From the NCBI GenBank assembly GCA_946479185.1, contig CAMLFF010000081.1:1-10683 (forward strand): DNA of 10,683 bases. The letters are read 5' to 3'. This document shows, in pieces, positions 7,298 to 10,683 of this stretch. Within the stretch, counting starts at the first letter, position 1, and the number at the start of each line of letters is the position of its first letter. The DNA is from an uncultured Sphingobium sp. Its GTDB lineage: Bacteria; Pseudomonadota; Alphaproteobacteria; Sphingomonadales; Sphingomonadaceae. The notes under the pieces were generated by a model. The model made no database searches and was not told the DNA's origin. It saw nothing but the letters and a program-made list of their open reading frames with translations. The translations under genes and the position numbers were made by a program.

Positions 7298-7528
7298 ATG
7301 CAAAACCCGCCCGAGATTCTCCGCGTTCATAACCGCCGCGTTTCCTGCGATGGTTCAGGTCATGGCGTGCCCGCCGCGCTTGGCCATCCGCGCATCTTCC
7401 TTGAGATTGACGAGCATGGCTATGTCGATTGCGGCTATTGCGACCGGCGCTTCGTGCTGGAAGGCGGCCCTGCTGACAATGCGGATCTGGCCAGCAAGCC
7501 GGACATCTCCTCGGGCGCCAGCCTCTAA
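7298..7528 (+). CDS. zf-CHCC zinc protein, NDUFS6-like
   Basis: The product has 76 residues with a single zf-CHCC zinc site: C17 (VSCDG), H30 (LGHPRIFLEID), C45 and C48 (VDCGYCDRRF). The order and the HPRIFLEID...C-x2-CDRRF core match the bacterial relatives of the mitochondrial complex I subunit NDUFS6. In alphaproteobacteria such as Paracoccus this subunit is an accessory part of NADH dehydrogenase, needed for iron-sulfur assembly. That role for this copy is an inference from the family. No nuo genes are in the window. ATG 7298 gives the usual compact N-terminus (PPEILRVHNRRVSCDG). The frame is open to 7244 but the added residues look like noise. No clear Shine-Dalgarno precedes it. It lies 94 bp before tldD on the same strand. 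Confidence 0.85.
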   Translation: MQNPPEILRVHNRRVSCDGSGHGVPAALGHPRIFLEIDEHGYVDCGYCDRRFVLEGGPADNADLASKPDISSGASL

Positions 7529-7610
7529 AAAAACGAGCTGCGGTTGATCGATCCACCGCAACCTTCGTGATTCCCCCGCGCAAGGCCTTTGCCCGGCCCA
7601 CGCAACTGCC

Positions 7611-7622
7611 TATATCCGCTGC
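7611..7622 (+). promoter_or_regulatory. Possible -10 element placing the tldD transcript start at its ATG
   Basis: TATATC (7611-7616) resembles a -10 hexamer, with a weak TTTGCC (7588-7593) at a 17-bp spacing. The ATG of tldD begins 6 nt after the hexamer, and there is no Shine-Dalgarno before it. This is the arrangement expected of a leaderless mRNA, which is common in alphaproteobacteria. Evidence is by eye only. Confidence 0.3.
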
Positions 7623-9065
7623 ATGACAGATGCAGCCACCCAGATCGCCGACGCCCGCTCATTCATCTATCGCGACGGGGCGCTTGATCCTGACAGCGCC
7701 CGCCAACTCACGGCCGATGCGCTGCAAGGTTGCGAAGATGGCGAGCTTTACATGCAATTCATCGCCAGTGAGAGCTTAGGCTTTGATGATGGCCGCCTGA
7801 AAACCGCCGATTATTCGACCGATGCGGGCTTTGGCCTGCGCGGCGTTTCCGGTGAGATGACCGGCTTTGCTCACGCCAATGACATCAGCGAGAGCGCCAT
7901 CCGCCGCGCCGCGCAAACGCTGCAATTGCTCGATCCTGCCAAGCAGGCCAAGGCGCCGCCACCCCAGCGCACCAACCGCCACCTTTACACCGACGCTAAC
8001 CCGCTCGATCTCGTGCCCTTCGCCAAGAAGGTTGACCTGATGACCAAGGTGGATGCCGCAGCCCGCGCGCGCGATCCGCGGGTCGTGCAGGTCTCGGCAT
8101 CGCTCGGCGGGAGCTGGTCCGTGGTCGAGATTGTGCGCGCCGATGGCTTCATGGCGACGGACGTTCGGCCGCTGGTGCGCCTGAATGTCTCAATCATCGT
8201 CGAGGAAAATGGCCGTCGCGAATCAGGTTCGTTCGGCATTGGCGGGCGCTATCTATATGATTCGCTGTTCGAGGATGCGACCTGGGAGCGCGCGATTGAT
8301 GAGGCGCTGTCTCAGGCACTGGTCAATCTGCGCTCGGTGAATGCGCCGGTCGGCGAAATGACCGTGCTGCTCGGCCCTGGCTGGCCCGGCGTGATGCTGC
8401 ATGAGGCAGTAGGCCACGGCCTTGAGGGCGATTTCAACCGCAAGGGCACATCGGCCTTCACTGGCAAAATTGGCCAGCGTGTGGCTGCGTCCGGCGTGAC
8501 CGTGGTGGACAATGGCGCGATGGATGCGCGGCGTGGCTCGCTCTCCATCGATGATGAAGGCACGCCGACGCAGGAGAATGTGCTGATCGAGGACGGCATA
8601 TTGCGTGGCTATATGCAGGATCGCTTGAATGCGCGGCTGATGGGCGTAGCGCCCACCGGCAATGGACGGCGCGAGAGCTATGCCCATGCGCCCATGCCGC
8701 GCATGACCAATACTTATGCGCGCAGCGGGCAAGATGACCCCGAGGAGCTGCTCTCCCGCGTGAAGAATGGCATTTTCGCGCGCAGCTTTGGCGGCGGGCA
8801 GGTGGATATCGTCTCGGGCAAATTCGTCTTCTCCTGCACCGAGGCCTACAAGGTCGAGAATGGCAAGATTGGCGATTCCATCAAGGGCGCGACGCTGATT
8901 GGCGACGGACCTACGGCGCTGAAGCAGATCATCGGCATCGGCAATGATCTGGCGCTCGATGAGGGTATCGGCGTGTGCGGCAAGGGCGGGCAGGGCGTGC
9001 CTGCGGGCGTTGGCCAGCCAACCCTGCTGATGGAAGGCCTCACGGTCGGCGGCATGGCCGGGTAA
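7623..9065 (+). CDS. tldD: Metalloprotease TldD
   Basis: TldD is the zinc-bearing subunit of the TldD-TldE (PmbA) heterodimeric protease, a cytoplasmic enzyme that cleaves unfolded peptides. In E. coli it trims the microcin B17 leader and has been implicated in CcdA breakdown. The product has 480 residues, the normal length. The active site is visible: LHEAVGHGLEGD with H260, E261 and H264 (HExxxH), and C405 in FVFSCTEAYKVENGKIG, the third zinc ligand. Other landmarks are SLSIDDEGTPTQENVLIEDGILRGYM and GNGRRESYAHAPMPRMTNTY, in the middle of the C-terminal domain, and the glycine-rich end GVCGKGGQGVPAGVGQPTLLMEGLTVGGMAG. The start at ATG 7623 has no Shine-Dalgarno. TldE/PmbA is not in the window, as is usual. 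The gene runs tail to tail into ccdB, 30 bp away. Confidence 0.95.
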   Translation: MTDAATQIADARSFIYRDGALDPDSARQLTADALQGCEDGELYMQFIASESLGFDDGRLKTADYSTDAGFGLRGVSGEMTGFAHANDISESAIRRAAQTLQLLDPAKQAKAPPPQRTNRHLYTDANPLDLVPFAKKVDLMTKVDAAARARDPRVVQVSASLGGSWSVVEIVRADGFMATDVRPLVRLNVSIIVEENGRRESGSFGIGGRYLYDSLFEDATWERAIDEALSQALVNLRSVNAPVGEMTVLLGPGWPGVMLHEAVGHGLEGDFNRKGTSAFTGKIGQRVAASGVTVVDNGAMDARRGSLSIDDEGTPTQENVLIEDGILRGYMQDRLNARLMGVAPTGNGRRESYAHAPMPRMTNTYARSGQDDPEELLSRVKNGIFARSFGGGQVDIVSGKFVFSCTEAYKVENGKIGDSIKGATLIGDGPTALKQIIGIGNDLALDEGIGVCGKGGQGVPAGVGQPTLLMEGLTVGGMAG

Positions 9066-9095
9066 AGGACGCGCTTACCCGCTCGTCCGCGTGGC

Positions 9096-9392
9096 TCAGA
9101 TTCCGGTCAGCAACATGTCGAGCGCGTTCTTGATCCTATATTCCTCGTGCGCGAGCGATAGGATCACCGTCTCTATCTCCGTCACGGAAATAGTGCCAGC
9201 AAACTGGGTTACGAACAGCCAGTTCTCGCCTTGGATCGTGAACTGAGGATTGAGGTGAGGCCGGGGCGGCGGCGCGTCCTGCGAGCGCAGCAGCGGCACC
9301 ACAAAGCGGCTGCTGATGCCAGCGAGAAGCTCGGCCTGACAATCGACCACCCATTGCCCCGATCTGAGGCGGACAACGTCATATTGAGCCAT
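9096..9392 (-). CDS. ccdB: CcdB-family toxin with altered C-terminal tripeptide
   Basis: CcdB of plasmid F poisons DNA gyrase by binding GyrA. This protein has 98 residues, against 101 in F CcdB. Matches in order: a first strand with YDVVRL, then WVVDCQAELL, RFVVPLL, the NPQFTIQGENWLFVTQ strands, and the C-terminal helix LAHEEYRIKNALDMLLTGI, which parallels LSHRENDIKNAINLMFWGI of F CcdB. The last three residues of F CcdB, Trp-Gly-Ile, contact GyrA and are needed for toxicity. Here they are Thr96-Gly97-Ile98, so the Trp is missing. I recall similar endings in other alphaproteobacterial homologues, so this may be a subfamily trait and not a lesion. The gene starts inside the ccdA stop (TGATG, one shared base), giving translational coupling, with the antitoxin made first. 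Confidence 0.88.
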   Translation of the reverse strand: MAQYDVVRLRSGQWVVDCQAELLAGISSRFVVPLLRSQDAPPPRPHLNPQFTIQGENWLFVTQFAGTISVTEIETVILSLAHEEYRIKNALDMLLTGI

Positions 9393-9643
9393 CAGAACAT
9401 GCGGTAGCGCGTCAGCGGCAGGCCGTTCTTCTCAACCCATTCATTATGCGAATCAATCCAGTCCCGATTCTCTTCCTGCCAGCGCTGGTCGCGCGCTGTC
9501 TTTGCGGCCGCGCGCAGCGCAGCTTCGCAGGTTTGCGAGAGATTGATACCAGCCTCGCGCGCAGCTTGCACCACGCCGCTATCGAGCGAGAGATTGACTG
9601 GCTTGCGCTTGCCAGAAGAGATAGGATCAAGCTTCATGCGCAT
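9392..9643 (-). CDS. ccdA: CcdA-family antitoxin
   Basis: The product has 83 residues. The N-terminal half (KRKPVNLSLDSGVVQAARE, then a helix with LSQTCEAALRAA) is a ribbon-helix-helix DNA-binding dimer domain that should bind the operator in front of the gene. The C-terminal half, ARDQRWQEENRDWIDSHNEW followed by VEKNGLPLTRYRMF, is the flexible arm that wraps the toxin. F CcdA has the comparable RAERWKAENQEG. The arm is the part normally cut by proteases, Lon in the F system. An in-frame TAA lies two codons upstream of ATG 9643, so translation must begin at 9643 or at the ATG two codons later (9637). Both lie in the first operator box and neither has a Shine-Dalgarno, so a leaderless or weakly initiated mRNA is likely. 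Confidence 0.88.
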   Translation of the reverse strand: MRMKLDPISSGKRKPVNLSLDSGVVQAAREAGINLSQTCEAALRAAAKTARDQRWQEENRDWIDSHNEWVEKNGLPLTRYRMF

Positions 9644-9669
9644 AGGTTATGCGCATGACCCATGCGCGT
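9636..9669. promoter_or_regulatory. Triple-box operator array of ccdAB
   Basis: Three 8-bp boxes recur at an exact 13-bp period: ATGCGCAT (9636-9643), ATGCGCAT (9649-9656) and ATGCGCGT (9662-9669), with 5-bp spacers AGGTT and GACCC. The first two boxes are self-complementary. Together with one flanking pair on each side they make a perfect inverted repeat, 10-bp arms CATGCGCATA / TATGCGCATG around GGT (9635-9657). Tandem short palindromes are typical of ribbon-helix-helix repressor sites, so binding by CcdA or the CcdA-CcdB complex is the natural reading. The array covers the ccdA start and most of the 54-bp gap to the divergent gene at 9698. Confidence 0.7.
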
Positions 9670-9697
9670 CAACGCGCCCCGAGCCTTTGAGAGACCC

Positions 9698-10683
9698 ATG
9701 TCCGATTTCTTCACTGCTATTTCAGACAAGCAACGCGTCTTCATCGAGGAGCAGCCGATGTTCTTCGTCGCCACGGCAGCGGCGGATGCGCGGATCAATC
9801 TGAGCCCCAAGGGCATGGACAGCTTCCGGGTGCTGGGGCCAAATCTCATCGGCTATCTGGATGTCGCCGGGTCCGGCAACGAGACGCAGGCGCATCTGAG
9901 CGCGGATGGCCGCATCACCATCATGTTCTGCGCCTTCGAGCAGCCGCCGCTCATCTTGCGGCTTTATGGCAAGGGCCGCGCGGTGCTTCCGCAGGATGAT
10001 GAGTGGGATATCGTCTCGCGCGCCTTCACCATCCTGCCCGGCACGCGCCAGATCTTCCTCATCTCGGTCGAGAGCTTGCAGGAAAGCTGCGGCTGGGGTG
10101 TGCCCATGATGAGCTTCGAGCGGGATCGGCCAACGCTCTCGCGCTATAACGAGCAGCACGAAACGCCCGAGCGGCTGGAGCGAATCTCGCATCGCACGCG
10201 CAGCATCGATGGACTGCCGGTGCGGGTTCAGGATCGCTTCCCGGAGCGGGAGGCCGCCACGGTGGACGTGGATGCAGGCTGGGTGGCGGCAGTGCTCAAT
10301 TATTGGCTGAACGAGATTGGCGAGGACGGCTGGTTCAATTCATCCGATGAAGAGGATGCGCGGCTGACCCATCTGTTCCGCGCGCTTTGGGAAGCGCAGC
10401 GCGACAAGCCTGCCGAGGCTTTCCTCGAGGATGCCGATACCGCGCTGGCTGCGCTCGTGTTGTTCGATCAGTTCCCGCGCAATATGTTCCGGGGGGAGGC
10501 GCGTGCCTTTACCACCGATGGGCTGGCGCGAAATATCGCCAATGCCGCGCTGGAACGGGGCTATGACGATGCCTTCGTCGATGCGGCCCGGCCCTTCTTC
10601 TACATCCCCTTCATGCACAGCGAGGATTTGGCGGATCAGGAAAAGTCCGTTGCTCTGTTCAGCAAGCCGGGCTTCGAGACGAA
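9698..10683 (+). CDS. PPOX-like domain fused to DUF924 domain, 3' end cut by window
   Basis: 328 complete codons are present with no stop, and the gene runs off the window. Residues 1-175 form a pyridoxamine 5'-phosphate oxidase-like split-barrel domain: FIEEQPMFFVATAAAD, NLSPKGMDSFRVLGPN, SGNETQAHL, ITIMFCAFEQPPLILRLYG, and SCGWGVPMM. It resembles the flavin or F420-type PPOX proteins of unknown substrate and not true PdxH. After an Arg/Glu-rich linker (about 176-192) a DUF924 domain starts: VAAVLNYWLNEIG, WFNSSDEEDARL, LVLFDQFPRNMFRGEARAF, FFYIPFMHSEDLADQEKSV, the family's core motifs. I checked that both domains read in one unbroken frame. DUF924 proteins have a TPR-like helical fold and no known function. 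The start is ATG 9698, with a weak GAGAG at 9689-9693. The gene is divergent from ccdA across 54 bp. Confidence 0.85.
   Translation, partial: MSDFFTAISDKQRVFIEEQPMFFVATAAADARINLSPKGMDSFRVLGPNLIGYLDVAGSGNETQAHLSADGRITIMFCAFEQPPLILRLYGKGRAVLPQDDEWDIVSRAFTILPGTRQIFLISVESLQESCGWGVPMMSFERDRPTLSRYNEQHETPERLERISHRTRSIDGLPVRVQDRFPEREAATVDVDAGWVAAVLNYWLNEIGEDGWFNSSDEEDARLTHLFRALWEAQRDKPAEAFLEDADTALAALVLFDQFPRNMFRGEARAFTTDGLARNIANAALERGYDDAFVDAARPFFYIPFMHSEDLADQEKSVALFSKPGFET

Noticed and set aside
7541..7562. Imperfect hairpin TGCGGT...ACCGCA between the zf-CHCC gene and tldD
   Set aside because: On the coding strand it has an A tract before it and no T tract after it. It would be terminator-like only on the minus strand, where no gene needs it.

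Overview
The window is GC-rich, densely coded DNA of an alphaproteobacterium, most likely a sphingomonad (Sphingomonadaceae). This rests on the protein character (an L13 that starts [10 protein letters not shown], an S9 with a long acidic N-terminal extension, an NDUFS6-like zinc protein) and on heme A synthase lying next to rplM-rpsI. The assignment is from recognition, not from a search. Most of the window is housekeeping chromosome. The accessory-looking part is the last 1.6 kb.

Layout: (1) 1-198, the 3' end of a TerC-family membrane protein, then a terminator. (2) 308-595 (-), a small exported protein with two cysteines, followed by a 360-bp AT-richer gap. (3) 956-2122 (+), quinone-linked L-lactate dehydrogenase LldD. 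(4) 2147-2566 (-), a MerC-domain membrane protein, divergent from (5) 2717-3757 (+), heme A synthase CtaA/Cox15; a Zur-like dyad sits in the gap between them. (6) 3903-4909, rplM-rpsI with a 1-nt stop/start overlap, a terminator-like hairpin in the leader and a strong UUCG terminator at the end. (7) 5194-5505, a zf-TFIIB zinc-ribbon protein, convergent with (8) 5532-7130 (-), an ABC-F ATPase. (9) 7298-7528, a zf-CHCC (NDUFS6-like) protein. (10) 7623-9065, the metalloprotease TldD. (11) 9096-9643 (-), a chromosomal ccdAB toxin-antitoxin pair. (12) 9698 to the window end (+), a fusion of a pyridoxamine-phosphate-oxidase-like domain with DUF924, cut by the window edge.

Functional links: LldD feeds electrons into the quinone pool, CtaA makes the heme A of the terminal aa3 oxidase, and the zf-CHCC protein resembles a complex I accessory subunit, so respiration is a theme though not one operon. 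rplM-rpsI, the ABC-F protein and perhaps TldD concern the ribosome and protein quality control.

The most interesting area is 9060-10683. A ccdAB operon lies tail to tail with tldD, 30 bp away. TldD/TldE is the protease pair implicated in E. coli in CcdA turnover. The CcdB here has Thr where F-plasmid CcdB has the gyrase-contacting Trp. The ccdA start lies inside an array of three self-complementary 8-bp boxes at exact 13-bp spacing, and this array fills most of the 54-bp gap shared with the divergent PPOX-DUF924 fusion gene.
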